64,000 nucleotides of DNA from Ruegeria sp. HKCCD7303. Lineage in GTDB: Bacteria; Pseudomonadota; Alphaproteobacteria; Rhodobacterales; Rhodobacteraceae. The DNA is taken from positions 186,001 to 250,000 of the forward strand of contig NZ_WVRE01000002.1 in NCBI RefSeq assembly GCF_013111185.1, read 5' to 3'. The notes below the pieces were generated by a model. The model saw only the letters and a list, made by a program, of their open reading frames with translations, searched no databases and was not told the origin of the DNA. Of this stretch, positions 8,923-18,133 are shown piece after piece (position 1 is the first letter of the stretch; the number at the start of each line of letters is the position of its first letter). The translations under genes and the position numbers were made by a program.

Positions 8923-9501
8923 ATGAGATCTTCCAAATCCCGCTCGCGGGCCAAGAATAACCGCAATCGTCCCTCCGGCGGCAACGTCGTAAACCGTGTT
9001 TTTGATAGCTCGGGCCCCGAGGGCAAGGTGCGTGGCACGCCGCAGCAGATCATTGACAAATACAACCAATTGGCTCGTGACGCGCAACTGTCCAATGACC
9101 GCGTGGCCGCCGAGAACTTTCAGCAGCACGCCGAGCATTATCTTCGGATGCTGAGTGAAGCGCAGCGCGAAATGGAAGCCCGCCGGGAAGAGCAAGAGCG
9201 CCAAAACCGCGAACGCCAGGCAGAGCGTGATCGCGAACGCGCCGAACGGCAGGAACGCGAAGCCGCCCGTCAGGCCGACCCGGCCGAAGCGCCGCAGCCG
9301 GATGTGATGGATTTTGCGGCGCCCGAGGCAACGCCGGAAAGCGGTCTGGTCGAGACACCGGAAAGCAAAGGCGCCGAACCTCCGGCACAGGAGAAAAAGG
9401 AAAAACCTGCGCGCAAACCGCGCACACGTAAGCCCAAACCGGCGCCAGCGGCGGAAGATGCCCCCAAAACCGATGGGGACGCACCGGAAGCGGCTGAATA
9501 A
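8923..9501 (+). CDS. DUF4167 domain protein
   Basis: A 192-residue alphaproteobacterial protein. The basic N-terminus (SKSRSRAKNNRNR) and the conserved core with GTPQQIIDKYNQLARDA and an HYLRMLSEAQ segment (about residues 1-80) define DUF4167. A Glu/Arg-rich, probably helical stretch at about 80-120 and an Ala/Pro/Lys/Glu low-complexity tail to the end follow. The function is unknown; the basic N-terminus and charged tail suggest nucleic acid or ribosome contact, which is inference. A bidirectional terminator lies just after the stop. The initiation region is weak (AAAGTAAG). Confidence 0.85.
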   Translation: MRSSKSRSRAKNNRNRPSGGNVVNRVFDSSGPEGKVRGTPQQIIDKYNQLARDAQLSNDRVAAENFQQHAEHYLRMLSEAQREMEARREEQERQNRERQAERDRERAERQEREAARQADPAEAPQPDVMDFAAPEATPESGLVETPESKGAEPPAQEKKEKPARKPRTRKPKPAPAAEDAPKTDGDAPEAAE

Positions 9502-9522
9502 GCAAAAAAGCGGTTTGAACAA

Positions 9523-9550
9523 AAGCCCCGGTAGAGCCGGGGCTTTTTTG
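9523..9550. terminator. bidirectional intrinsic terminator between DUF4167 gene and rsmA
   Basis: The stem AGCCCCGG (9524-9531) pairs with CCGGGGCT (9537-9544), with loop TAGAG. T runs follow on the plus strand, and A runs precede it, giving T on the minus strand. It lies between the convergent stops at 9501 and 9554. Confidence 0.85.
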
Positions 9551-9553
9551 TTT

Positions 9554-10396
9554 TCAGGTCTTTTGAACTTCGCGGGCCAGCGCGCAGAATGCTTCCAGCG
9601 GGACTTGTTCGGCGCGTTCCGTGGGTTGTATGCCTGCGGCCAGCAAACGGTCTTCGATATTGGAGGCCACGCCCTTCAATGAAGCTCGCAACATCTTGCG
9701 GCGTTGATTGAAGGCCGCAGCTACAACGCGGGACAAGGTGGCAGCATCGGCGGGATAGCGGGGCTCGGGCAGGGCGGACAGGTGAACCACGGCGCTGGAC
9801 ACCTTGGGCGGTGGAGTGAACGCGCCCGGGGGCAGCGACATGGCGATGCGCGCCTCAGCCCGCCATTGGGCGAGGATGGCGAGACGGCCGTACGCTTTGC
9901 TGCCGGGTTGCGCGACGATGCGTTCAGCCACTTCTCGTTGGAACATCAGCGTCAGGCTTTGCCAGAATGGTGGCCACTCAGGTGGTGTTAGCCAACGGAC
10001 CAGCAATTCGGTGCCCACGTTATAGGGCAGGTTGGCGGCAACACGGATCGGCGGCGTAAGGTATTCCAGCGGATTGATTTCCAGCGCATCGCCGTTGATG
10101 ACCTGAAGCCGTCCGGGATAGGCGGCGGCGATGTCGTTCAGGGCAGCGATACAGCGCGTGTCTTTTTCCACTGCCACGACCTTGCGCGCGCCTTCAGACA
10201 AAAGCCCGCGTGTCAGGCCGCCGGGGCCAGGTCCGATTTCCAGCACATCACATTCTGTCAGGTCCCCGGCCTGGCGGGCGATCTTGGCGGTCAGGTTGAG
10301 GTCCAGCAGGAAGTTCTGACCCAGCGATTTGCGTGCTGAAAGCTGATGGGTTGCGATGACCTCGCGCAGCGGGGGAAGATTGTCGATAGCGCTCAT
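9554..10396 (-). CDS. rsmA: 16S rRNA adenine N6-dimethyltransferase RsmA/KsgA
   Basis: A 280-residue SAM-dependent enzyme that dimethylates two adjacent adenines in the 3' terminal hairpin of 16S rRNA during small-subunit assembly. Seen: [10 protein letters not shown] near the N-terminus, the SAM loop [10 protein letters not shown], and the catalytic NLPYNV motif. The start at 10396 (MSAIDNL) is preferred to an upstream codon at 10417. It is the last gene of the lptG-lptD-surA-pdxA-rsmA run, separated from pdxA by a short dispersed repeat. Confidence 0.96.
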   Translation of the reverse strand: MSAIDNLPPLREVIATHQLSARKSLGQNFLLDLNLTAKIARQAGDLTECDVLEIGPGPGGLTRGLLSEGARKVVAVEKDTRCIAALNDIAAAYPGRLQVINGDALEINPLEYLTPPIRVAANLPYNVGTELLVRWLTPPEWPPFWQSLTLMFQREVAERIVAQPGSKAYGRLAILAQWRAEARIAMSLPPGAFTPPPKVSSAVVHLSALPEPRYPADAATLSRVVAAAFNQRRKMLRASLKGVASNIEDRLLAAGIQPTERAEQVPLEAFCALAREVQKT

Positions 10397-10445
10397 GATC
10401 CAATTACCGTGACGCAAGGTGGAGGGAGTACTCCAGAGATTTTTT

Positions 10446-10478
10446 GCCTCCGGCGGAGGTATTTTCAGCCAGGTGAAG
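10446..10478 (+). repeat. short dispersed repeat, copy A
   Basis: Contains GCCTCCGGCGGAGG, a small hairpin, followed by TATTTTCAGCCAGGTGAAG. Related copies are at 19210-19244 (+) and 43386-43415 (-); the shared core is GGAGGTATTTTYAGCCAGRTGAAG. This copy fills the gap between the pdxA stop and the rsmA start. Confidence 0.7.
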
Positions 10479-10480
10479 GG

Positions 10481-11446
10481 TCAAGTGCCATTAGCCATGC
10501 GTTGGGCAAGTTTCAGAGCTTCGATCAGGCTGGTGGGTGTAGCGATGCCCTTCCCGGCAATGTCCAGTGCGGTGCCGTGATCCGGGGAGGTGCGAATGAA
10601 GGGTAGACCGAGTGTCACGTTCACGCCAAGGTCGAAATCCAGCGTTTTGATAGGGATCAGGGCCTGATCGTGATACATCGCAATGGCCGCGTCATAGCGG
10701 GCGCGAGCAGCCGCGTGGAACAAAGTGTCTGCTGGGTGGGGGCCTGTAAGAGTTGCTCCGTCCGGATCAAGTTCAGCTATAAGCGAAGTAATCCAGTCGC
10801 CTTCCTCGGTGCCCATTTTGCCACCTTCGCCTGCGTGGGGGTTGAGGCCAGCGATGGCGATGCGTGGGCTATCGATTCCGAACTGGTCACGCAGGCCACG
10901 CGCAGTGATTTGAATCGTTTCGCGCAGTAGGTCAGGGGTCAGGGCCGCAGGGACCTGAGAAAGTGGAATATGGATAGTGGCGGGCACGACCCGCAGTTGA
11001 TCGCTGGCCAGCATCATCACGACCCTTTTCGTGCCAGAGAGGGCCGCGAGAAATTCGGTATGGCCGGGATAGGTGAACCCAGCCCCGTCGATCAGAGCTT
11101 TTTTGTGGATAGGCGCGGTGCAAAGCGCGGCTGCATCGCCCGTTTTGACCAACTCAACACCCGTTTCGATGGCATCAATCACCGAGGGCGCGTTGGCGGG
11201 GTCGGGTTGGCCGGGCACGTTGGGGGCCGGGAAATCCAATTGCAGGACCGGCAGTGCCTGCTCGCAGGAGGCAACGGCCTGAGATGGGTGTTCGATTTGC
11301 GCGACAGGCGTGTCAGCAGGCAGGTGGCTGACATCTCCGATATAGAAAAACGGGCAAGTGCCGCGAAGCTCGGCCCAGGCTTTGGCAGCGATTTCAGGGC
11401 CGATCCCGGCCGGTTCGCCGCAGCTGAGCGCAATCGGACGTGTCAT
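10481..11446 (-). CDS. pdxA: 4-hydroxythreonine-4-phosphate dehydrogenase
   Basis: A 321-residue NAD-dependent enzyme of the DXP-dependent pyridoxal phosphate pathway. It oxidises 4-phosphohydroxy-L-threonine before condensation by PdxJ. Seen: the N-terminal ALSCGEPAGIGPE, GHTEFLAAL with a metal-binding histidine, the GLNPHAGEGG motif, and the C-terminal MYHDQALIPIK and RTSPDHGTALD blocks. Its start overlaps the surA stop by 4 bases. The pairing of surA, pdxA and rsmA is the classical order also found in enterobacteria. Confidence 0.96.
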   Translation of the reverse strand: MTRPIALSCGEPAGIGPEIAAKAWAELRGTCPFFYIGDVSHLPADTPVAQIEHPSQAVASCEQALPVLQLDFPAPNVPGQPDPANAPSVIDAIETGVELVKTGDAAALCTAPIHKKALIDGAGFTYPGHTEFLAALSGTKRVVMMLASDQLRVVPATIHIPLSQVPAALTPDLLRETIQITARGLRDQFGIDSPRIAIAGLNPHAGEGGKMGTEEGDWITSLIAELDPDGATLTGPHPADTLFHAAARARYDAAIAMYHDQALIPIKTLDFDLGVNVTLGLPFIRTSPDHGTALDIAGKGIATPTSLIEALKLAQRMANGT

Positions 11447-12696
11447 TCCTGAATGATGACGGCATCGGCCCGCAGCTGTTCCACCAGGCTTTCGGCAAAT
11501 GCCTGAAGGCGCTGTTGGGCTAGGGCGTTTGCCACATCCGCGCGTGAGGTGTTTTCACCCAGATCGCGCGTGCGGTTGCACAGCATCAGGAACATCAGCG
11601 TCTGGCCGTTGTTGCGGGTGAGGTTGGTCGATACCTCAAAGCGGTCCAGCTTGGCCAATTCGACGGCAACGTCACGCGGTACCTGGGAAGGGGCGGCGTC
11701 GATGCGTTCCAATACTTCGGAGGGCTGATCTTTGGCGATGCCGTACAGGTCATCACAGGTGTCGATCTCTTCCTTCAGGCGTGCGGCTTGTGACAGAGCG
11801 TCGGCGCTGCGCCCTCCGGCGATGTAATAGATTGCATAATCCAGCGTCGAGATTGGAGCTGCCGAAGTTGCAACTTCACGCAGGCCACGCATCTGGAACA
11901 GGGCCACAGCATTGGGCAGCGAGATCGGTTCGGTAATCTCGCCGTTTTGCAGACGCAGGATGACCGGTTGCAGGGCGGGGGGGAGGTCGGTGATGTTCAA
12001 CCATTCCAGCCGACCGCCCTGATCGCGGGTGGCCGCGGCCGAATACTGTGCGGCGGCGGCTGAAAAGGCATCAATGCCTTCCAAGCGCGAGATTTCCTGA
12101 GCCAGAAGCTCGGTCTGAGCAACGGTTTGCTGGTTCACCGGGATGATAATTTCCGACAAAAGGACCTGAAGGCCACCGCCTCCGGTCTGCCCCAGAGCGC
12201 GGTCAATTTCATCCTCAGTGGGGCGGGCCTGAGACAGATAGCGTGAGCTGATATAGTCGCGCCAGGCCAGCTGGTCCGCCACATAGTCGCGAACCGTCTC
12301 TGGATCGACGCCCGATTCTCCCAGCAATTTCAAGAACTGTTCTGATGACAACTGGCCCCTCGACGCAAATTCGTCGATGCCCAGTTGAACGGCCTCGGGG
12401 GTGGCCTGCACGCCGGCCTCGCGCATGACCTGTTGGCGCAGTTTCGCATCAATGAGAGCGTCTCGCACATCAGCTTCGCTGCCGCCAGGCAGGCCCAACA
12501 CGTTCAGAAATTGCAGGCGTTGTTCCAGTTCATACCAGGTTACGATGTCTTGGTTGACCCGGATTGCAGGAGAAAACAGGCTTTGTGCCACGGCCTGCGA
12601 GCCCGCAATTGCAAAAACTGCGGCGGTGAGAACCGGCGCGGCCGGTTTAAGCCAACCGGAACGAAGAAACCTGGAGAAACCTGATATCAACTGCAT
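11443..12696 (-). CDS. surA: periplasmic chaperone/peptidyl-prolyl isomerase SurA
   Basis: A 417-residue exported protein. A signal peptide covers about 1-38 (hydrophobic core then AVAQS). A SurA N-terminal chaperone region follows, then one parvulin-like rotamase region around 170-280, recognisable by QVLLSEIIIPV and the GGRLEWLNITDLPPAL block. SurA escorts outer-membrane beta-barrel proteins through the periplasm; LptD, encoded directly upstream, is a known client in enterobacteria. Only one clear parvulin domain is seen against two in E. coli. The gene overlaps the lptD stop by 10 bases and pdxA by 4. Confidence 0.92.
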   Translation of the reverse strand: MQLISGFSRFLRSGWLKPAAPVLTAAVFAIAGSQAVAQSLFSPAIRVNQDIVTWYELEQRLQFLNVLGLPGGSEADVRDALIDAKLRQQVMREAGVQATPEAVQLGIDEFASRGQLSSEQFLKLLGESGVDPETVRDYVADQLAWRDYISSRYLSQARPTEDEIDRALGQTGGGGLQVLLSEIIIPVNQQTVAQTELLAQEISRLEGIDAFSAAAAQYSAAATRDQGGRLEWLNITDLPPALQPVILRLQNGEITEPISLPNAVALFQMRGLREVATSAAPISTLDYAIYYIAGGRSADALSQAARLKEEIDTCDDLYGIAKDQPSEVLERIDAAPSQVPRDVAVELAKLDRFEVSTNLTRNNGQTLMFLMLCNRTRDLGENTSRADVANALAQQRLQAFAESLVEQLRADAVIIQE

Positions 12697-14843
12697 CTTC
12701 TCTTGTATGTCTTGCCACCGCCTTCGACGGAGTACCCTGTCAGTGACAGGGTAAAGCCGAATTCTGTCGAAGGCTCAATAGTAGATGTTGAAGTAAAGCG
12801 CCGGCTTACAGACATGTTAACCTGCACGCATTCGTTGAGGTATGTCACGCCCAAACCCAGACGGATCGGTTCGGATTGGCCAAGATCATAGCGGGCCAGA
12901 GCATTTGTCCGCCAGTTCTCGTCGACCTGATACCGGCCTACAAGCCAAATTTCCGATATCTCATCGACGATGTTTTCGGCGGGATCGGGTTCCTGCCAGA
13001 CATAGCTGCCGGAAATCCTCGCGAACTCGTTCGACCATGCGCCGCGCAATTCAGCTTTGACAAAGCTGAAATCACTGTCGATCAGTCCTCGCCCACTCAG
13101 TGACCAGCCATTGTTGGTTCTGATCTGTCCGGCAACCAGCAGATCTGATGTGGTGCCCTGCAACCCCGAAGTCAGAGTGAAGTTCGGATCGGCATCTGCC
13201 CGAAACACTTGACCCACGGTGGCCAAGGCCTGCCAGCCGTCCACGCCGTAACGGGCCCAGTTCAGACCAACGACTCCGGTCGCGCCATCTTCGCGCTGAT
13301 CCTCTGCTGGAAAACGAGAGAGCGCAAGCAGGTTGCCCTGATCAAACTCCTGAAAGGTGCTCTCGTCATTTGGCACATCCGTATCCGAGACATGCGTCCA
13401 TCCGATCTGAGCAATGGGTTCAAGGAATTGAACTGCGCCGGATTGCTCGCGTCGCGTCGTGGGATAGCGCAGGGTCAGGGCAGCTCTGGGGGTAGAACGC
13501 GTGACTTGCGAGGGGAAGTTGCTGTCGTTTCGAATGTTAAACGTATCGACGGACGCGCCCAGAGTTGCATCGGCGCGTAGGCCCGAAGCGAAGGTCCAGC
13601 TGCGCAGCCATTCGGCGTCAAACGTGGCGCGGGCGATGTCGCGGCCGATTACATCCACGTCGCTGGTACGCTCATGTGCATGGCCGACAAAGGCCAATCG
13701 CACTTCGCCGCCCAACGCGTTGGGAAAGAAACGCTTTTCGTAATTCAGATCGAAAACACGCGACGGAATCTCGTTTTGGTTTTCGCTTTCTCGAAGCGTT
13801 TTGTAGTAGATCAGGCTTGTCTTGAAGGCAGTATCACGTTTGATCCGCTCCAAAGCAACTTCGCTTCGCAAACGGTCCGGGTCAGGAAGGCCGTAGTCCA
13901 CCAGATACGCGTCGTCCGAAGTGGTTTGCACTTGGAAGGTCAGTCGGAAATCATTTTTTAGGTTGAACCAACCGTTTGCGAAAAGGTAGCCGCGATCCTG
14001 GTCTGGCTGAATGTCATCGCGCGTATAGGCGCCTTCCAGCTGAATACGCCCGTTCACAAAGGCCTGGCGGTATCTGTAGCCCAACGTTGTTGTTTTGCCT
14101 GATACATAAGGTGTCAGTGTCAGGTCCTTGTGGTCCCCGAGTTTGAAGAAATACGGAATCTGCACGCCTGTTCCCAACTGCGACGTGCTGCGGATCGATG
14201 GCACAAGAAAACCGGTCGCGCGGTCCAGTGTGGGGTCGGGCAGTCGCAGATAAGGAAAATAGAAGATAGGGTAGTCCAACACCCGAAGCTGCGCGCCTTC
14301 GAAATACAACTGCCGTTCCAATTGGTCATGAGTGACGCGGCGGGCCCGAATCTGCCAGATTGGCGGCCTGCCATTGGCGCAGACATGGCAAGAGGTGGCC
14401 GAGACTTTGCTGAATTGCGTGTAACGCCCGGCTGTTCGCTTTGCCTGAACAGATGCGATCTGGACCTGTTGTTCAAAGACCATGCGCGCGCCGACCAGCA
14501 AACCGTTCTGAATACCGCTGTCCAGCTGTCCCGAATCCGCAAGCAACGTTGTCTGACCGCCCTGATCGATGCGGATAGGGCCGTCCAGCGTCAGTTCGCC
14601 TGTTTCTCGGTCATATGTGATGCGTTGGGCAGACAGTTTGATGTCGCCCTGAAAGGCCTCGACATTTCCTTCGGCTACCAGCTTTCTTTCAGGCGTAATA
14701 AAAACCTTGTCGGCCACCAGCAGCGCTGGCTGTTCCTGAGCCTGTGTGTCTTGTGCCTGTGTCGGGGTGGATTGGGCCACAAGTACAGCGGGCACGGAAA
14801 GCGTCACTGCACTAGTCAACACAACATAAAGGAGGCGCCGCAT
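12687..14843 (-). CDS. lptD: LPS-assembly outer membrane protein LptD
   Basis: A 718-residue outer-membrane protein inserting lipopolysaccharide into the outer leaflet. A signal peptide covers about 1-24 (MRRLLYVVLTSAVTL then VLVAQS). A periplasmic OstA/LptA-like jelly roll (about 40-150) is followed by a C-terminal beta-barrel with alternating aromatic and polar residues. The single-frame reading extends much further upstream, but the start at 14843 gives the signal peptide and follows GGAGG, with TGATG overlap of the lptG stop. Cysteines in the CHVCANG segment and near the C-terminus could form the interdomain disulfides known from LptD. Confidence 0.95.
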   Translation of the reverse strand: MRRLLYVVLTSAVTLSVPAVLVAQSTPTQAQDTQAQEQPALLVADKVFITPERKLVAEGNVEAFQGDIKLSAQRITYDRETGELTLDGPIRIDQGGQTTLLADSGQLDSGIQNGLLVGARMVFEQQVQIASVQAKRTAGRYTQFSKVSATSCHVCANGRPPIWQIRARRVTHDQLERQLYFEGAQLRVLDYPIFYFPYLRLPDPTLDRATGFLVPSIRSTSQLGTGVQIPYFFKLGDHKDLTLTPYVSGKTTTLGYRYRQAFVNGRIQLEGAYTRDDIQPDQDRGYLFANGWFNLKNDFRLTFQVQTTSDDAYLVDYGLPDPDRLRSEVALERIKRDTAFKTSLIYYKTLRESENQNEIPSRVFDLNYEKRFFPNALGGEVRLAFVGHAHERTSDVDVIGRDIARATFDAEWLRSWTFASGLRADATLGASVDTFNIRNDSNFPSQVTRSTPRAALTLRYPTTRREQSGAVQFLEPIAQIGWTHVSDTDVPNDESTFQEFDQGNLLALSRFPAEDQREDGATGVVGLNWARYGVDGWQALATVGQVFRADADPNFTLTSGLQGTTSDLLVAGQIRTNNGWSLSGRGLIDSDFSFVKAELRGAWSNEFARISGSYVWQEPDPAENIVDEISEIWLVGRYQVDENWRTNALARYDLGQSEPIRLGLGVTYLNECVQVNMSVSRRFTSTSTIEPSTEFGFTLSLTGYSVEGGGKTYKRRCS

Positions 14844-15952
14844 CAGCCATCCTCCGCGTGAAGCAGTAGGCCCAATGAGAGCAGAATAGCGGCAAAGGGC
14901 GGTGCCCAGGCAGCGATATATGTGGACAATTGTCCGTTTTCCCCAAGGATTTGCGCAAAGTTGCGAACGAAGTAGACGGCGAAGCCAAGCAAGACCGCTG
15001 TCAGCACCGCGATTCCGGTGCCGCCAAATCGGACGTGGCGCATGGTGAAGGCTGCTCCGATCAGGACCATCGAGACCAGAAAGAATGGGCGTGCCAGTTG
15101 AACTTGCAACCAAACCTCATATTGCTTGGTCGAAAAGCCGGCCTCGCGCAGGTCCGCGATCAGTTGGGGCAGGTCATAGACTGACACGGAATCCTGTTGC
15201 CCGAGCGTATCCAATATGCGCTGGCGGGTCAGCGAAGTCGGCAGTTCCAGGCGGTCATGAACAACGGAACTGGCTTCGGGGTTCTGCCCTTCCTGCATGG
15301 TCCAGATCTTGGCGTTGGACAAGACCCACCTGCCATCTTCCAACTCGGCTCGATCAGCGATGATCTGTTGGGTGGGTTTGCCATCGCGGGCGAAGGTAAT
15401 CACGGTCACATCGTCCAACCCAAGCGAATCCCCGTTAGAGGTTCCGCGCGCATGGATCACCGCTTGACCGTTTTCCGCTGATTGGCGCAGCCATAACCCT
15501 TCGCTACTGATGGACAGGGCCGAACTGCCGTTATTCTTGTAGGAATCTGAAAGGCGTTGGAATTCTTCTGAAGTTGCGGCCGCAATCGGATTCAGCAAGG
15601 CTACGGCCAGCGCGCCGATGATCAGCGCAAGAAGCACAGGTGCCACCAGCGCACGAATACCCGAGCGACCGGTCGCGCGTGTCACCACCAGTTCTGAAGT
15701 GCGCGCAAGCCCGACGAACAGAGCGATCGTAGACAGGATGATCAGCAGGGGAAGCATTTCGCTGATCGCTGCCGGTGTGTTCAGAAGAGTCAGTTGCAGC
15801 AACTGCCCAAAAGACAGGTCGTAATCGTCAAACCGGCGAATCTGTTCGATCAGGTCGATGAGAATCATCAGGGTCAGAAAGATGCCGCCAATGACCAGAA
15901 AGCTCTGCATGAAACGACGGGCGAAATAACGGTCGAGGATCACGGGCAACAC
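14843..15952 (-). CDS. lptG: LPS export ABC transporter permease LptG
   Basis: About 369 residues of the YjgP/YjgQ family. One N-terminal membrane helix (about 15-35), two more around 60-120, a periplasmic beta-jelly-roll domain (about 140-265), then three C-terminal helices. ARTSELVVTRATGRS is the coupling-helix region contacting the LptB ATPase. The start is unsure: GTG at 15952, TTG at 15949 and GTG at 15943 are in frame, and none has a strong ribosome site. The usual partner gene lptF is not adjacent; the 220 bases to pepA hold no permease sequence. It is translationally coupled to lptD. Confidence 0.92.
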   Translation of the reverse strand: MLPVILDRYFARRFMQSFLVIGGIFLTLMILIDLIEQIRRFDDYDLSFGQLLQLTLLNTPAAISEMLPLLIILSTIALFVGLARTSELVVTRATGRSGIRALVAPVLLALIIGALAVALLNPIAAATSEEFQRLSDSYKNNGSSALSISSEGLWLRQSAENGQAVIHARGTSNGDSLGLDDVTVITFARDGKPTQQIIADRAELEDGRWVLSNAKIWTMQEGQNPEASSVVHDRLELPTSLTRQRILDTLGQQDSVSVYDLPQLIADLREAGFSTKQYEVWLQVQLARPFFLVSMVLIGAAFTMRHVRFGGTGIAVLTAVLLGFAVYFVRNFAQILGENGQLSTYIAAWAPPFAAILLSLGLLLHAEDG

Positions 15953-16172
15953 CCCGCGAAGCTTGCAGAACGGGCATACGGGCGGTCCGCGCGCGCGCGG
16001 AAATTCCTGCGCAACGGCTTATGCCTGCCCTCTCGTGCCACGTCTTTCTCCCCCGAGCCTGCCGGTTATTTTTTCGAGACCTTAATGCAATTGAGGCCCG
16101 GGGAAAACTGCTATCTGGTCAAGCGGTGCTACGCGGGCTAGGTCTTGGGGAACAGAGTTTGAGGAGTTTACA

Positions 16173-17639
16173 ATGAGCAGTCTGGTACCGATCCTCTTTC
16201 AAGAGTTCGACTTAGATGCGATGGCGCAGGCCGAAGGCCGGGTGGTCATCATCATTCCGTCCGACGGCAAGATGAACCCCGCTGCCCGTCGGGCCAATCG
16301 CCTGACAAAAGGGGCAGTGGCGCGATTGGTCGAAAGTGGGTCGTTCGAAAAAGCCAAAGCCGCTGATGTGATCTCGCTGGCCTGGCCCGCGGGAATGGCC
16401 GCCGAGGCGCTGGACGTTTTGGTGCTGCCGCGCCGCCCGGAAGCGGACGAAGCGCGCAAGGCAGGGTCAGCGCTGGCCAAGCTGGCGGGCGGCAAGGACA
16501 TGCTTTTGATGGTCGGCAATCAGGTGCGCACTGACGAACTTGCTTTGGGCATCGCTTTGCGCAGCTACGACTTTGACGCGCACAAGACCAAAGAAAGCGA
16601 CAGCTTGGGCACGGTCACGATCAGTCATTCCAAACCGGACGAAGCCGAGGCCGAATTTGCCCCGCTTTACGCAATTGCTGACGGTGTACGGATGACTCGG
16701 GATCTGACCAACGAGCCCGCAAATGTTCTGACAACCACCGAATTCGCCGATCGTCTGGTCGAGATGCAGGAACTGGGTCTTGAGGTCGAAGTTCTGGACG
16801 AAGACAAACTTGCGGAACTGGGAATGCGCACATTGCTGAGCGTTGGGCAGGGCTCGGACAGCCCGTCCAAAGTGGTCGTCATGCACTGGAAGGGGGGTGA
16901 CAAGGGCGATGCGCCGCTGGCTCTGGTTGGCAAAGGTGTGGTGTTTGACACCGGGGGTATCTCGCTGAAGCCCGCGGGCGGTATGGAAGAGATGACCATG
17001 GATATGGGTGGCGCAGGTGTTGTCGCCGGAACCATGCGCGCGCTGGCCAAGCGCAAGGCCAAGGCCAATGTCGTTGGTCTGGTTGGATTGGTCGAGAACA
17101 TGCCCTCAGGCAATGCCACGCGCCCCGGCGATGTGGTCAAATCGATGAAAGGCGATACGGTCGAGATCATCAATACCGATGCCGAGGGTCGTTTGGTTCT
17201 ATGTGACGTCATGTGGTACGCGCAAGAACGGTTCAGCCCCGTTGGCATGATAGATCTGGCCACTCTGACAGGTGCAATCATCATCGGGCTAGGGCACGAG
17301 AATGCCGGTGTGTTCTCAAACAACGACACGTTCTGTGATGCCTTCCTGAAATCGGCCAAAGCCGAAGACGAGGGCGCGTGGCGGATGCCGTTGGGCGATT
17401 CCTATGACAAGTTGCTGAAATCGCGCATTGCCGACATGAAGAATGTGGGTGGTCGGCCTGCGGGGTCGATTACCGCCGCGCAGTTCCTGCAACGGTTCGT
17501 CAAAGAAGAAACGCCCTGGATTCACCTGGACATTGCGGGGGTGGCCTCGGTTTCCGCTGAGACATCTTATGCACCCAAAGGCGCCACCGGTTGGGGTGTT
17601 CGCGCGCTGAGCCGGTTTGTGCAGGACAATTTCGAGTAA
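16173..17639 (+). CDS. pepA: cytosolic leucyl aminopeptidase
   Basis: A 488-residue M17 metallopeptidase removing N-terminal residues from peptides; homologues also bind DNA in some bacteria. The signature NTDAEGRL lies at about 334-341, and the upstream GKGVVFDTGGISLKPA carries the metal-binding lysine and aspartate. The C-terminal WIHLDIAG is present. The start at 16173 follows GAGGAG. It is divergent from lptG and lies 4 bases before holC, a pairing common in proteobacteria. Confidence 0.96.
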   Translation: MSSLVPILFQEFDLDAMAQAEGRVVIIIPSDGKMNPAARRANRLTKGAVARLVESGSFEKAKAADVISLAWPAGMAAEALDVLVLPRRPEADEARKAGSALAKLAGGKDMLLMVGNQVRTDELALGIALRSYDFDAHKTKESDSLGTVTISHSKPDEAEAEFAPLYAIADGVRMTRDLTNEPANVLTTTEFADRLVEMQELGLEVEVLDEDKLAELGMRTLLSVGQGSDSPSKVVVMHWKGGDKGDAPLALVGKGVVFDTGGISLKPAGGMEEMTMDMGGAGVVAGTMRALAKRKAKANVVGLVGLVENMPSGNATRPGDVVKSMKGDTVEIINTDAEGRLVLCDVMWYAQERFSPVGMIDLATLTGAIIIGLGHENAGVFSNNDTFCDAFLKSAKAEDEGAWRMPLGDSYDKLLKSRIADMKNVGGRPAGSITAAQFLQRFVKEETPWIHLDIAGVASVSAETSYAPKGATGWGVRALSRFVQDNFE

Positions 17640-17643
17640 GCAG

Positions 17644-18102
17644 ATGGGCGCTGTCTATTTCTACCACCTGACCCGCCAGCCGCTGGAACACACCTTGCCG
17701 GTGCTGCTGGACAAGGCGCGGCAGGCCGGGTGGAAGATTGCCGTGCGGGGCACCGACCCTGCGCGGATGGACTGGCTGGATGAAAAGCTGTGGCTGGGGC
17801 CCGAAGACGGGTTTTTGCCGCATGGCCGCGAAGGTGGCCCCCATGACGCAGAGCAGCCGATTTTGCTGACCACGGGTTCGCAAGCTGCCAATGGCGCGTC
17901 CTGTGTCATGGCCGTTGACGGAGCGCTGGTCGAGGCGGAAGAAGTCACCGCGATGGAACGTGTGTGCATTCTGTTCGATGGCAATGACGACATAGCCGTT
18001 CAACATGCGCGGGGGCAGTGGAAATCGCTGACCGCTGCGGGGTGTTCGGCGCAATACTGGTCGGAAGAATCCGGACGGTGGGAAAAGAAGGCCGAAGCCT
18101 GA
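17644..18102 (+). CDS. holC: DNA polymerase III chi subunit
   Basis: A 152-residue HolC. Chi joins psi and the clamp loader to single-stranded DNA-binding protein at the replication fork. Seen: VYFYHLTRQPLEHTLPVLL near the N-terminus, the DEKLW-containing middle, and PILLTTG, as in alphaproteobacterial HolC. The start at 17644 begins four bases after the pepA stop; an upstream in-frame start at 17617 would overlap pepA. It probably shares the pepA transcript. Confidence 0.92.
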   Translation: MGAVYFYHLTRQPLEHTLPVLLDKARQAGWKIAVRGTDPARMDWLDEKLWLGPEDGFLPHGREGGPHDAEQPILLTTGSQAANGASCVMAVDGALVEAEEVTAMERVCILFDGNDDIAVQHARGQWKSLTAAGCSAQYWSEESGRWEKKAEA

Positions 18103-18133
18103 CGGGCGACGCCGTTTTCAGGAGATTTGAAAG

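Noticed and set aside
8848-9522. Minus-strand open frame rich in Phe and Arg opposite the DUF4167 gene
   Set aside because: The repetitive FRR-type composition is the antisense of a Glu/Arg/Ala-rich coding region.
15953-16172. Possible lptF remnant between lptG and pepA
   Set aside because: The minus strand was read by eye for membrane-helix or LptF-like sequence; short frames with stops and no hydrophobic segment were found.
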